A stretch of DNA of 47,492 nt from Trichodesmium sp. MAG_R03 (GCA_023356535.1 JAKQYF010000011.1:1-47492); one strand, 5' to 3'. Counted from the stretch's first letter, positions 1-8,558 are shown. The notes: generated by a model not told the origin, from the letters alone. Program-made: numbers and translations.

Positions 1-2
1 AG

Positions 3-191
3 TACATAAACTTAAAACTCGGAGAAAAATATTGTTCAATAAGTCAGCTTCTTGATATAGATTTTATGATTGCTTCAGAAATAGATTTAGCTATTGAACT
101 GGGAGAAAAGTTAGACACCTTTTGGGGGGAGCGGAGGCAAACAGCAGATGCCAATATTGTAGTTATTTTAGAGCCAGAAAAAGTACAATAA
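3..191 (+). CDS. 3' part of an unidentified ORF cut by the left edge
   Basis: An open frame runs from the window edge to TAA at 189-191 and gives about 62 residues ending in ILEPEKVQ. An in-frame ATG lies at 66, but the frame is open upstream of it, so the gene probably begins outside the window. I do not recognise the family. The stretch ASEIDLAIELGEKLDT is encoded a second time at about 4807-4856, where it is followed by a different, short tail. The product is small, soluble and rich in charged residues, and no function can be assigned. Confidence 0.35.
   Translation, partial: YINLKLGEKYCSISQLLDIDFMIASEIDLAIELGEKLDTFWGERRQTADANIVVILEPEKVQ
68..121 (+). repeat. Direct repeat, left copy
   Basis: Positions 72-121 are identical, base for base, to 4807-4856 in the same orientation. 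Extending left to 68/4803 adds four bases with one mismatch. The copies lie about 4.7 kb apart and enclose the ferritin remnant, the P450 gene, the integrase fragment and the IS701 fragment. Confidence 0.85.
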
Positions 192-756
192 TTTATAGCA
201 GCCTATAATCTTTCTTTTGGAAAATCAAGAGTAAATATTTTTAGCGATCGCTATTTTGGAGCTTTAATAGTTGTAAATAAGGAGGGTTCAAAAGTGGGAA
301 TTTGAGTTTTAAATCAGAGAAATTAGCGATCGCTGAAATTAGCAAGGAGGAAACTATGTCTATAAATGATGCTTGTTTAAAGATACATTAAAAGTAATAT
401 CTATCTGAAAAAAAACTAATTATAGTATGGAGATTTTTATGTCGACAGTACGCTATATATAGCATACCTGCGTAAGTCCTGTCTATAAAGAGGCGGTTGT
501 CCTTTGCTGTCCTTCCCACAGTCCCAAAACGTCCTGGTAGTTAATTTTGAATGGGTTCCCATAGGTCTAGCCGCAAGTCATAACGTCTAGTCATTTAGAG
601 CAGTCCTATGCATATTATTCTTCATCAGCATACTATACCCTTAATGTCAACCTCTTTAATTGATGACACACCCTAGAAGGAAAAATTAGAATCCAAGAAT
701 AATTACAGCATATTTCCGGCAGATAAGACACAAAGTAAATAGTAAAAACTATATCA

Positions 757-844
757 GGACTTACGCATCAAGCGCTACATCTAGTAGGGTTAACGGCGGT
801 TAAACCCTACAGATGGTGTATATTTTCATATTTTGCGTAAGTCC
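757..844. mobile_element. 88-bp palindromic MITE-like element with GGACTTACGC ends
   Basis: The element begins GGACTTACGC (757-766) and ends with its exact reverse complement GCGTAAGTCC (835-844). The interior differs from the copies at 1839 and 3940. It carries its own near-palindrome, GTAGGGTTAAC against GTTAAACCCTAC (about 785-810). A further near-terminus, GCGTAGGTCC, lies at about 859-868. No coding capacity is visible. Confidence 0.6.
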
Positions 845-888
845 TTATAGTGTCTTTGCGTAGGTCCTGAAAATATTACTTTTAGGGA

Positions 889-917
889 TTGACATAACCA
901 AAAATTTAAGCTATGCT
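889..917 (+). promoter_or_regulatory. Putative sigma-70 promoter of the ferritin remnant
   Basis: TTGACA at 889-894 is followed, after 17 bases, by TATGCT at 912-917. The start codon of the ferritin-like remnant is 36 bases further on at 954. The spacing and the perfect -35 box are what was seen; activity is inferred. Confidence 0.5.
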
Positions 918-953
918 AAATATATACGTGTTTTATACCAGATTGGACAAAAG

Positions 954-1336
954 ATGACAGAAAAAAAACATATACCAATCCCTAAGCTAATGGAGGCTTA
1001 CTCCTTGCTAAAGAGGGGTGACAAAAATAGCAATCTAGCTGCTCAAGAAATAATATTTGGCACTAGAAAAATAGAATTTGAAGCGAGAAGATCTGGGAAA
1101 GACTGTAATATACAATGGCTGAAATGTTCCCTACAGCAAGCAATAAATCTGGAGTTGGCAACGATGCCTCCATACCTAACAGCGATAATGGGGGGAAGGA
1201 GAAAGTTAATATGGCTGTAGGTTTCATGCTTGATCTTAAAGAGAAGGCACAGGAACTGATGGATATACAAATCCCGGGTGGCACGGGCGAAACTTACGGT
1301 CCTTGTTGGCGTTATGTGAATAACGACTCACATTGA
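954..1336 (+). pseudogene. Ferritin-like (VioB/RebD-type iminophenyl-pyruvate dimer synthase) remnant
   Basis: The first frame, from ATG 954, contains WLKCSLQQAINLELATMPPY at about residues 55-74. This is the opening helix signature of the ferritin-like domain found in VioB/RebD-type proteins, with the E of ELAT as an expected metal ligand. That frame stops at 1220. In another frame, overlapping and continuing to 1336, LMDIQIPGGTGETYGPCWRY resembles the closing part of the same domain. The middle of the domain, well over 100 residues, is missing, so the gene has suffered an internal deletion plus a frame change. Such enzymes act on amino-acid-derived intermediates in pigment-like pathways. 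Its neighbour is a P450, so the two may be relics of a small secondary-metabolism locus (inference). Family assignment is by motif only. Confidence 0.55.
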
Positions 1337-2034
1337 CAATCCGGCATTGGTAAATTAAGGGATGAATTAAGCCGGAATGGCCACTTATCCCAATTTGAGA
1401 AGCGTGAATCAACAGACCGATAGAATGTTTGAGCATATCAATACATTTTGAGTAATATCATGTCCGGTTGAATAGTTATAATTAAAGATTCGTAGCAGGA
1501 CAACAGCCCTAATTGCAGATAGGGCTAAAGCCCAACTACAAACAAAAACTTTTTTGGTAGTGCATCAGTAAAGTGTGGGATAAGTAATTAGGTCGTTCCA
1601 ACTCCAAGGAGCGATCGCCCAGCTCTTTGTTCAGCAGTATTTTCTTTGCAACTATGAACCCAAATCCAATTGAAACAGGTGATGGCTAACCTCACTGTTA
1701 TCTCACCGGGTGTGCCCAGACCTTACCAAATTTATTCTGTCGGCGATGCCATCTACCTATCTGCTGTCTAACAATCCCGTTAGTTCGCTTTGCTCCTATA
1801 TGTAGTGTATTTTTGGTAATTATTTCTAATATTTACCTGGACTTACGCAACGGCACTATGTATAGTGGCAATATCTTGAAAATGATAATTTTTGGCACTA
1901 TATATAGTGGTACCGCGTAAGTCCTGATTTACATTACAATTAGTGTCTTTGTATAAGTGATATATTTGATCAACAGAAAACGTCATAAACGTGAAACCAC
2001 AAAAACAACTTTAGTTAATTAGGAAGCTTTTATT
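1337..2034. other. Non-coding stretch between ferritin remnant and P450
   Basis: No credible gene is visible. It contains a small hairpin, GGGCTAAAGCCC, near 1525, one GCGATCGC near 1613, and the palindromic element at 1839-1924. The ribosome-binding site of the P450 (AGGAAG, 2021-2026) lies at the end. Confidence 0.6.
1839..1924 (+). mobile_element. 86-bp palindromic MITE-like element, copy A
   Basis: The ends are GGACTTACGC (1839-1848) and GCGTAAGTCC (1915-1924), perfect inverted repeats. The interior contains two copies of an ACTATxTATAGTGG-like motif. The reverse complement of 3940-4024 matches this copy with about four substitutions and one indel, so the two are recent relatives in opposite orientation on either side of the P450 gene. 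Confidence 0.75.
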
Positions 2035-3573
2035 ATGTATGATTTTCCAGTCATTTCTGAATCGTTCTTGTCTTCGCTTAATGATGAAGCAAAATCGATC
2101 CTCTATGATTTACAGGCAAAGCTTGCTCAAAAAAAGGAATCACCTTCCGTTGTGAGTTCTAAGATTCTGCCTGTTCTAAGTCAGATTCTACCTGATTGGC
2201 TCACTGAATCAGAACATGACGAATTAGGAGATTACATCACAAATGTGGTAATTCCTTATCTTTTCATATCCAAACATTTTGATCAATTCCCGAAGCCCGC
2301 TCTTCCAATACTCGACAAGGAAGAACTCAACAAGCAGGATGCCCTACCAGATCATTATCGGGGGTTGTTATATCATGATTGGGCACCGAAACCAGAGGAT
2401 GGAACCTCAGTATTTATCACTGGTTACGATGAGCGGGGTGGGGACAATAAGCAAAAAAGGATTTACTATTCGGCTGTTACCCCCAATCTGTATACCGAAA
2501 AGTATCATAGCAAGGTTTCTTCGTATTTTGAAGAACTACTGTCTAGCAGTAATGCTTCAACAACAGATAGCCCTAAACCGCTGATGCGAATTTACCTAGA
2601 CACTTATTTTGGATTGTATTGGGACTTACATCTTGGTATCGCTGATCCTGAGCAGGATTACAAAGATATAGGGACAAGTTTTAATGCAGTGCTTGCCTAT
2701 GGAAATCCGCTCAACGAAACTTTCTTCGATAACTACATGAGGGTGCGTGAGCTCCGAGAAGGTTTGGGAAAATGGGTCGAAGACCACCTCGAATCTGCAG
2801 CTCAAGACCCAACAACATTCGTGTATTACTGGTCCAAGAATGAGGATGAAGATTTCCAGGAAAAAGACATTGTTTTCGAGTGTTTCCACAATTTTGTTGC
2901 CTTTAGTCAGTGGGGCCATACTATTCACAAGATCATAGAACTGCTCAGTGAAAATGAACATGTTAAGGGATTATTTCAATTGACGATGCAAAATCCTGAC
3001 GGACTAGGGTACGAGTCATTTACCAATCTCGATCTCTTCGTAATGGAGTTGTTCCGTTATACTTATCCCAATGATGGAAGTATCTCTAAACAACTTGACG
3101 AAAAGTATGGATATACAAAAACATCGCACGTGGATGAAGAAGGCAGCACCATCCATTGGACAGATCCAACACAATTCAACCCTGATCGCTACGCAGAGAA
3201 AAAGCCACCGCTCAGCAATAGTGTTGACGAACAGATGTGTACCCAAGTCGGATTGGCCCAATGTCCATTCCACAAGACAAATTTCTCAGTGAGTTCCAAA
3301 GATGACGGGACAATTAATCTGACCAATAGTGGATTTGGCACTGTTTACAGCGAGACAGATCCCGTGATTGACTATGCGGGCTACGCGCCCTTTGGTTACG
3401 GATATCGTCGCTGTCCTGGCGAGCAGTTCACAGTTGAGGTAATTAAGGATTTTCTCAAGATAGTTCATTCCAGAGGAATAAACTTCGAAAAACTGGAGAT
3501 AGAAGAGCCGGAAAAGGTACCTCTAGCACCAGGTGCATTGCCTGACGACGTATTTGGTTTTACTATAACGTAG
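2035..3573 (+). CDS. Cytochrome P450 with non-standard I helix
   Basis: The product is a 512-residue haem-thiolate protein. The Cys-ligand loop is FGYGYRRCPGE (F453-E463, ligand C460), the K-helix ExxR is E338-L-F-R341, and the PERF-region equivalent is F381-N-P-D-R-Y. The I-helix region reads FVAFSQWGHT (287-296) and lacks the usual A/G-G-x-D/E-T-T oxygen-activating pair. This is reminiscent of the F-N-x-x-G-G region of CYP74-type peroxide-rearranging P450s, although the normal Cys loop argues against a true CYP74. No membrane anchor is seen, so it is probably soluble. Start: AGGAAG lies 8 bases before ATG. The gene is visibly more GC-rich than the conflict genes downstream and lies between two inverted mobile repeats, which suggests transfer. 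The substrate is unknown. A peroxygenase or isomerase role is an inference from the missing Thr pair. Confidence 0.9.
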   Translation: MYDFPVISESFLSSLNDEAKSILYDLQAKLAQKKESPSVVSSKILPVLSQILPDWLTESEHDELGDYITNVVIPYLFISKHFDQFPKPALPILDKEELNKQDALPDHYRGLLYHDWAPKPEDGTSVFITGYDERGGDNKQKRIYYSAVTPNLYTEKYHSKVSSYFEELLSSSNASTTDSPKPLMRIYLDTYFGLYWDLHLGIADPEQDYKDIGTSFNAVLAYGNPLNETFFDNYMRVRELREGLGKWVEDHLESAAQDPTTFVYYWSKNEDEDFQEKDIVFECFHNFVAFSQWGHTIHKIIELLSENEHVKGLFQLTMQNPDGLGYESFTNLDLFVMELFRYTYPNDGSISKQLDEKYGYTKTSHVDEEGSTIHWTDPTQFNPDRYAEKKPPLSNSVDEQMCTQVGLAQCPFHKTNFSVSSKDDGTINLTNSGFGTVYSETDPVIDYAGYAPFGYGYRRCPGEQFTVEVIKDFLKIVHSRGINFEKLEIEEPEKVPLAPGALPDDVFGFTIT

Positions 3574-4046
3574 TCAACTAGAGAAGCTGCATTTTAGTGC
3601 CAACTAATTCTATAATTCTTTTGTGGTGAAGACTTTTAAGTCCTTACCTAGAAAAGTATACTATGGCTTTCATCAACTATTTTTAATAAGTAATGAAGGC
3701 TGAAATGGCGTAAACTTCGTTATCTAATTTGTGATTGCAGGTGAGTTGGCAATGAATTACAGTTACCCTAGTTTTACGCCTAATTCTAGCTCTAAATCAT
3801 CAAAATTATTTTGAGCAGCAACCAATAAATGTCTTGAGAATCGTTGAAAAAGTTGACTTCTAAAATCCTTACTGTGATTTAGTTTTGGACTTAACGGCAC
3901 TTTTGTCACACTTGTTACTCAAATACCTTAAGTATTACAGGACTTACGCAGTACCGCTATATATGGTGCAAAAATTATCATTTTCAAGATATTGCCACTA
4001 TACATAGTGCCTTTGCGTAAGTCCTAATATTAAATAAATTTACCAC
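3574..4046. other. Non-coding stretch with MITE copy B
   Basis: No gene is seen after the P450 stop codon. Apart from the palindromic element at 3940-4024, the sequence is AT-rich with no clear terminator hairpin. Confidence 0.55.
3940..4024 (-). mobile_element. 85-bp palindromic MITE-like element, copy B (inverted)
   Basis: GGACTTACGC (3940-3949) and GCGTAAGTCC (4015-4024) form the ends. Read on the minus strand it is almost the same sequence as 1839-1924. It ends 22 bases before the end of the integrase fragment. Confidence 0.75.
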
Positions 4047-4430
4047 CTAAAACTCCAACTTCTGCACCGCCCGTCGTTTAGTCTCCTCACCCCGCCTGTC
4101 GTACTTAGCAGTAGTCACAGGCGAAGCATGACCCGCCAACTTCTGAAAAGTCACAATATCCACAGAAGCATCCAACAAGTCAGAACAAAACGTCCGACGA
4201 AAATCATGGGGACTAAACTCCTCAACACCCGCCTGTAGAGCGCGTTTCTTCAAAATCTTCAAAACCGCATCAGGAGTCATCCTCCGCATCTGTAAGTTGC
4301 CACCCTTATTAACCGGACACAACAATGGCCCCGGCATAAAACCTCTTATCCTCAACCAATTTTCCACCAGCGCGATCGCACCCCTCGGCAAATAAAAAAT
4401 CCTATCCCTACCACCCTTACCCAAACGCAA
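4047..4430 (-). pseudogene. Truncated tyrosine recombinase (phage-type integrase)
   Basis: The fragment encodes the C-terminal part of a tyrosine recombinase catalytic domain: H75-D-F-R78-R, GH101-AS and the nucleophile Y110 in KYDRR are all visible in a 127-residue frame. The first catalytic arginine and the whole N-terminal DNA-binding domain are absent. An in-frame stop codon lies directly upstream of the apparent TTG start, so this is the tail of a larger gene. It could once have mobilised this region. In its present form it should be inactive. Identification of the family is secure; which element it belonged to is unknown. Confidence 0.8.
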
Positions 4431-4536
4431 TTATCGGCCTACGACCAATGTAAAATTCCCACTTTTTCGGTGTCCCGAATCATCTAAAATCAAACCTATT
4501 TCCTTTCTTGAAATAAGGTTTGAGAACGTTTATTAA

Positions 4537-4794
4537 TCATTTCCAGGCGACGTTGATTGATCTGAGTAGGCAAGATTTATGAGAATCTGCGATGAAATGA
4601 TGTAGCCGATTATATACTACTCCAATAGAGTTATTCGCCATTTGGGATATGTTTTTCCTTTCGCTTTCCCCTAGTAGTCCACCCAAATAGTGGCGGAATC
4701 CTATTTTTTGGGGTGGGTTTTTCCAACAATCATCAAACTGTTTACACCACCTTTCAAAGCAAGGGGGCATTGGAGTAGGGGTCGTTTCTTTCAT
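4537..4794 (-). pseudogene. N-terminal fragment of an IS701-type DDE transposase
   Basis: The frame starts MKETTPTPMPPCFERWCKQF and continues through FRHYLGGLLGESERKNISQM to RLHHFIADS. This is the typical beginning of IS701-family transposases (DDE_5 group). After about residue 70 the sequence no longer resembles the family and the frame ends at residue 85, so most of the catalytic domain is gone. Its 5' end abuts the second copy of the duplicated ORF fragment at 4803, as expected if the element had inserted into that ORF. Family assigned from memory of its conserved start; not checked by search. Confidence 0.65.
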
Positions 4795-4802
4795 AGAAGA
4801 GC

Positions 4803-4881
4803 GATCGCTTCAGAAATAGATTTAGCTATTGAACTGGGAGAAAAGTTAGACACCTTAAATAGGTATAGATTTATGAATTAA
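4803..4881 (+). pseudogene. Second, degraded copy of the left-edge ORF (direct repeat, right copy)
   Basis: Bases 4807-4856 equal 72-121 exactly and encode the same ASEIDLAIELGEKLDT segment. The frame then continues for nine residues and stops at 4881, whereas the left copy continues through WGERRQTADANIVVILEP. The upstream side is replaced by the IS701 fragment. The copy therefore has lost both flanks and cannot encode the original protein. Confidence 0.6.
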
Positions 4882-4946
4882 AACTAAAGCGAGCTGTAGG
4901 GACGTTCTTCTCATCCTGGGAGATGTTAAGGATGGGTTCCCCACTC

Positions 4947-4965
4947 CTGAAAAAGACTTTTTCAG
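4947..4965 (-). terminator. Possible terminator of the Hsp70/radical-SAM operon
   Basis: The perfect palindrome CTGAAAAAGACTTTTTCAG lies six bases beyond the stop codon of the radical-SAM gene. It gives an A/T-rich stem that ends in a T-run on both strands. The stem is weak, so termination is only plausible. Confidence 0.35.
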
Positions 4966-4971
4966 CAAGCC

Positions 4972-5577
4972 CTAGTTAGCTTTGTCAATGACCCGCTTAA
5001 AAGATTTGGAAAAGTCATCTGTAGGAACACCCACCATCAATGCCGAATCATGCCGCAGATGAATTTCCACATCCCGTTTTCTTTCCAAAAACAGACTCGC
5101 TTCCGATAAATGACGGGGTGAGAGAAAATGAACCACCTGATTAGAGGAACCTCGCCAACCTTTATTATCATTTAATTGCTCAATATATTGTCCGTCAATG
5201 AGAACATCTACTAAAGTCAGAATATCATCAATTGCCCGATCTGATTGACTTTGCAACTGCTGAAGAGAAAAACCCGTAAAACAAATAATTGAAATCTGAC
5301 GACCCTGGCGAAGATAGATGAATAATTCCCTCAGAGCGATCGCTTGTAACATTGGTTCTCCTCCTGAAACCGTGACACCTTCAGTACCGGGAACCGACAA
5401 AATCATCTCAGCTAACTTTTTTGGCTCTATCAAAGTAGCTTGTGTTTGAGGTATCCATTCGGGAGCAACACAACCCTTGCAGTTAAAACAGCAACCTTGT
5501 ACCCAGATCGCAAATCTTTGGCCAGGACCTAAAGTACGAGTAGCAGAACATATTTCAGCAATATTGAGTAAAGTCAT
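4972..5577 (-). CDS. Radical-SAM activating-enzyme-like protein (4Fe-4S)
   Basis: The 201-residue protein carries the radical-SAM cluster motif C29-x3-C33-x2-C36 (within GCCFNCKGC) and the SAM-binding SGGEP at 71-75. The size and the N-terminal GPGQRFAIWVQGC resemble the short activases of the anaerobic ribonucleotide reductase and pyruvate formate-lyase type (NrdG/PflA), which make a glycyl radical on a partner. No glycyl-radical enzyme is encoded in the window, so the substrate is not obvious. The gene is last in a minus-strand run after the Hsp70-like and coiled-coil genes, 92 bases behind the latter, which suggests co-transcription. A housekeeping activase would not be expected here. I infer that it modifies a component of this system, but direct evidence is lacking. 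Confidence 0.85.
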   Translation of the reverse strand: MTLLNIAEICSATRTLGPGQRFAIWVQGCCFNCKGCVAPEWIPQTQATLIEPKKLAEMILSVPGTEGVTVSGGEPMLQAIALRELFIYLRQGRQISIICFTGFSLQQLQSQSDRAIDDILTLVDVLIDGQYIEQLNDNKGWRGSSNQVVHFLSPRHLSEASLFLERKRDVEIHLRHDSALMVGVPTDDFSKSFKRVIDKAN

Positions 5578-5669
5578 ATCAGTACCTGTACAAAATTAAT
5601 TGAATATTTAGCATAAGTAGCACTAAAAGCAATTAGCATTTTTGCTTGATTTTGTATTCCTGATTCTAA

Positions 5670-6752
5670 TTATAAAATAATAGATTTTTTCGTTTTAGCT
5701 TGTTCATTCTGACGACGAGCTTCAGCCAATTCTCCATCGATTTCTGATAATAAATTTCGGATATTTTCCATCATTTTTTCAACTTTATTCTCGTCTATTG
5801 GTAGTAAAGTTCCTAGAGCCTTATTAGATTGATAATGGGTATTTATAATAGCTAAAGCTTCCTCAGTAGCAGTTTGATACTTTTGAAATTCAGCATTTGC
5901 CGCTTGTAATTGCTCCTGCACCGAAACATATTCTTGTTGTTGCTTTGAGAGTTGATTTCTTTGTTCTTGGAGAAGATTTAACTCTCTGGATAAAGCAGCT
6001 GATAAATCTTCTCTTTGTTGTTGAGTTATAGTTATTAGTTCCCTCACAGTTTCCGTAGTTTTAATTTCTAGATTATTTTGCCGAGACTGCCAGTATTCAA
6101 TCTCTTCCCTCAGAGTAGTTTGCTGATGTTCTAGAGCAGTTATTCGATCATCCAATTCTGCCTTTTGTCTCTGTAGAGATGTTAACTTTTGCTTTTGTGG
6201 TTCTAGGTAAGCAGCTTGAGATTCGAGAGCTTCTTGTAAATTATTAATATCCGTTTCTTTGAGTTCTATTTCTATTTTCTGTAGGCGCTTTTCTTTTTGT
6301 TTTAAGTTTTGCAATTCCTGACTTTTTTGCAGTAGTTCTGCCTCTTGGTCAAACAGAATTTTTGCTGACTCTAGTAGCTGAGATTTTTCTTGAGTAATTT
6401 TTTGAATAGATGCAAAACCATTGTTAATTTTATCTCTCATTTTGGGTGGAACTGACAACTCTTCTAAATGAGGCAACCAATTATTGAGAACTTCTAATTG
6501 TATATCCAGGGTTTTTCTCAGAGCGATTGCCCAAGCTTCCAAAGTATCTGAATCAGTATCTGCTACCTGTTGTAAGATTTCAGCAGTAAAGCTCATTTTC
6601 CATAAAATTACTCCTAATTCTACCAATTCAAAAGGCAATTTAATCGTCTCAAATTCCGTGAAATTTTTAGATAGCTGAAATTGCTGAATTAGTCTAATAA
6701 CTCGTTGTATTTCTTGTTGCATTTCTTGTTGTTGTTCTGGTAGTAAATTCAT
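5670..6752 (-). CDS. Coiled-coil protein of the Hsp70 operon
   Basis: The 360-residue product has a helical N-terminal part (about 1-110, with WKMSFTAEILQQVADTDSDT) followed by a long heptad-rich coiled coil from about 115 to 290 (many Q, E, K and L). A short C-terminal segment, NKALGTLLPIDENKVEKMM, is followed by another helix. No signal peptide or membrane helix is visible. The start is taken at ATG 6752; a GTG one codon earlier is also possible, and no clear ribosome-binding site separates them. The gene lies 48 bases after the Hsp70-like gene and before the radical-SAM gene. By position it could be an Hsp70 partner or nucleotide-exchange factor of GrpE-like architecture, but I see no GrpE signature, so this is conjecture. 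Confidence 0.8.
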   Translation of the reverse strand: MNLLPEQQQEMQQEIQRVIRLIQQFQLSKNFTEFETIKLPFELVELGVILWKMSFTAEILQQVADTDSDTLEAWAIALRKTLDIQLEVLNNWLPHLEELSVPPKMRDKINNGFASIQKITQEKSQLLESAKILFDQEAELLQKSQELQNLKQKEKRLQKIEIELKETDINNLQEALESQAAYLEPQKQKLTSLQRQKAELDDRITALEHQQTTLREEIEYWQSRQNNLEIKTTETVRELITITQQQREDLSAALSRELNLLQEQRNQLSKQQQEYVSVQEQLQAANAEFQKYQTATEEALAIINTHYQSNKALGTLLPIDENKVEKMMENIRNLLSEIDGELAEARRQNEQAKTKKSIIL

Positions 6753-6800
6753 CACTTAATAATAGGTATAGTAGGTAAATATCAGACAAATATTATATTT

Positions 6801-8396
6801 TCAATCCTCATCAGGTTTGAGTATATAACCAGGAAACATTTTAGAAATCATCTCACCCAACTCATATTCAATTTTGCTTTCTCCTCCTTGACTTTCGATT
6901 ACTAAATAAGCTATGTGAGAGCGGTCTACCTTCATACCAACTCGATATTTTGTATTAGGAGAATAATTAGGTAACTCAATCATATTTGCCAGAGAGTTTT
7001 GATGTTTAAAACCTTTAGATTGAATTTGGACCCACAAAGTAACAGTTACTCGTCGTTCTATTGGTTCAATTTCTTTCTCATAAAAATTTGTCTCTGCCAA
7101 ACTATCTAAACTAGAACCTCCTTTAATCAAAGGAATATTTATTTTATCTCTTTCTCCTGTAAGAGTAATTGTTTCTAAGATAATACCTAAAGTATGAACA
7201 TATTTTTCTGTAGGCTCAACTAAACCATTAGCAATCAAACAAGCACCATAAGAGATAGCATAAGCACTATTAGTAATATTAAAGTTTTGCTCAATTCGCA
7301 CATCATTTCTCTCAAAACCCAAAATATTTTTAATCTCTTCTTGCACTAAAATAAACTGAGAAAATCCACCCACCATAAATAAACGATCTATTGAATAACC
7401 TTGGATTTTAATTTGCTCAATAACTCGTTTCATAACTTTTTGAATTCCTTGAGCAATAGGAGTAAATGCTTTCTGAACCTCCTCTAAAGAAACCGAATAT
7501 CCTTCACCAAATTTATAAGCTTCATCATTAGCTTTGTCTTCTGGAGCATCCAGATAATTTGTGAGTTTTTTAGTAGCTTTAACATGACTGTCAATTTTAA
7601 CATTTTCAAATTCTCTAAGTAAGCGAATAAACTTTGAATCATTTTCCTGAATCTGTTCACCAAATTGTTTTTGATATGCTATTTGAACAATATTTTTATC
7701 GAAAGCAACCCCAGCAGATTCTAACCCTTTATATCCTTCTCCATCAAAGTAGAGAACTTCAACTTTATTGTTGCCATAAATTCGACATAAACTCACATCA
7801 AATGTCCCACCTCCCATGTCGCAAACTAATAAGTTACCCTGAAAAGGATTAGTATTTTTTTCCTGAGCACGACGCTGCATTTCCCAAGCATAATAAGACG
7901 CTGCTGCTATAGGTTCGCTCACCAGTTGAATTAGTTGTTTTTCTAATCCTAAATCTTTCTTAATTAACTCCTGTAAACGTTCCCTACCGAGATTATAAAT
8001 ATCCCGCTGCCAAATTTCTGGCACTGAAACAACTAAACGTGAAATTTCTCCTTGTTCTTTAGTAAAACTATAGTCATTATCTGGAGAAATTAATAGTTCT
8101 TTTAAGTAATCAATAGTAACACTGATAGGAGTACGATTATTCTTAAAATATTGATTAAATTCAGATTCTGGTAACGGCAATCGCATTTTAAATTGACCGT
8201 AAGTTTCAATCTCAGGATCGTAGACAGCAATTTTCCGAGCTGAAGACCCTATTTCAATACCTTCTGATTCATAGGCAATGAAAGAAGGAATATACTTTTC
8301 TCCATTTAATGGTGGATAGGAATAAGCTTCAGGTTTATCGTTAGTAATAAAAGAAATAATTGAATTAGTAGTTCCGAAATCTAAGCCAATTTTCAT
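6801..8396 (-). CDS. Hsp70/DnaK-like ATPase with reduced C-terminal part
   Basis: The actin-like ATPase domain is clear: phosphate-1 GLDFGTTNS at 4-12, the EPIAAA segment at 161-166, phosphate-2 VCDMGGGTFDVSL at 191-203 and the adenosine motif MVGGFSQ at 341-347. The product has 531 residues against about 640 for DnaK. The part after about residue 400 could be a divergent beta-sandwich substrate domain, and the helical lid is missing. The absence of the DnaK tail and of DnaJ/GrpE neighbours marks it as a specialised Hsp70, not the housekeeping chaperone. It heads a minus-strand operon and is divergent from the zinc-ribbon membrane protein across 422 bases, so the two sides may share control. 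I infer a switch or sensor role in the system. Confidence 0.93.
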   Translation of the reverse strand: MKIGLDFGTTNSIISFITNDKPEAYSYPPLNGEKYIPSFIAYESEGIEIGSSARKIAVYDPEIETYGQFKMRLPLPESEFNQYFKNNRTPISVTIDYLKELLISPDNDYSFTKEQGEISRLVVSVPEIWQRDIYNLGRERLQELIKKDLGLEKQLIQLVSEPIAAASYYAWEMQRRAQEKNTNPFQGNLLVCDMGGGTFDVSLCRIYGNNKVEVLYFDGEGYKGLESAGVAFDKNIVQIAYQKQFGEQIQENDSKFIRLLREFENVKIDSHVKATKKLTNYLDAPEDKANDEAYKFGEGYSVSLEEVQKAFTPIAQGIQKVMKRVIEQIKIQGYSIDRLFMVGGFSQFILVQEEIKNILGFERNDVRIEQNFNITNSAYAISYGACLIANGLVEPTEKYVHTLGIILETITLTGERDKINIPLIKGGSSLDSLAETNFYEKEIEPIERRVTVTLWVQIQSKGFKHQNSLANMIELPNYSPNTKYRVGMKVDRSHIAYLVIESQGGESKIEYELGEMISKMFPGYILKPDED

Positions 8397-8558
8397 AATA
8401 TATAAAGAAGAAAAAAGTAGGAAGAAGGAAAAAGGAAGAGAGAAAGTAAATGAGTCTATAGAACCATATAGTTTAGTTAGGGATTTTTTTGGTAGCCCTG
8501 TAATCTGAAGAGCTACTCTAATGGTTCCATAATTTATGAATTTTGGTATTACTTAGTA

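Larger units (their letters stand above)
192..953. other. Gene-poor stretch with short remnants and palindromic repeats
   Basis: No full gene is visible. The stretch holds two GCGATCGC sites near 244 and 327. A good ribosome-binding site (AGGAGG near 345) sits before an 11-codon ORF at 356-391, which looks like the stub of a truncated gene. A lone GCGTAAGTCC terminus lies at 470-479, followed by the palindromic element at 757-844. A plausible promoter precedes the ferritin remnant. Confidence 0.6.

Noticed and set aside
757..4024. Repeated GGACTTACGC sequences as a possible CRISPR array
   Set aside because: The copies are inverted-repeat ends of separate elements, not regularly spaced direct repeats with unique spacers.
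6801..8396. Housekeeping DnaK
   Set aside because: The protein is too short, lacks the lid and the typical C-terminus, and has no dnaJ or grpE beside it.
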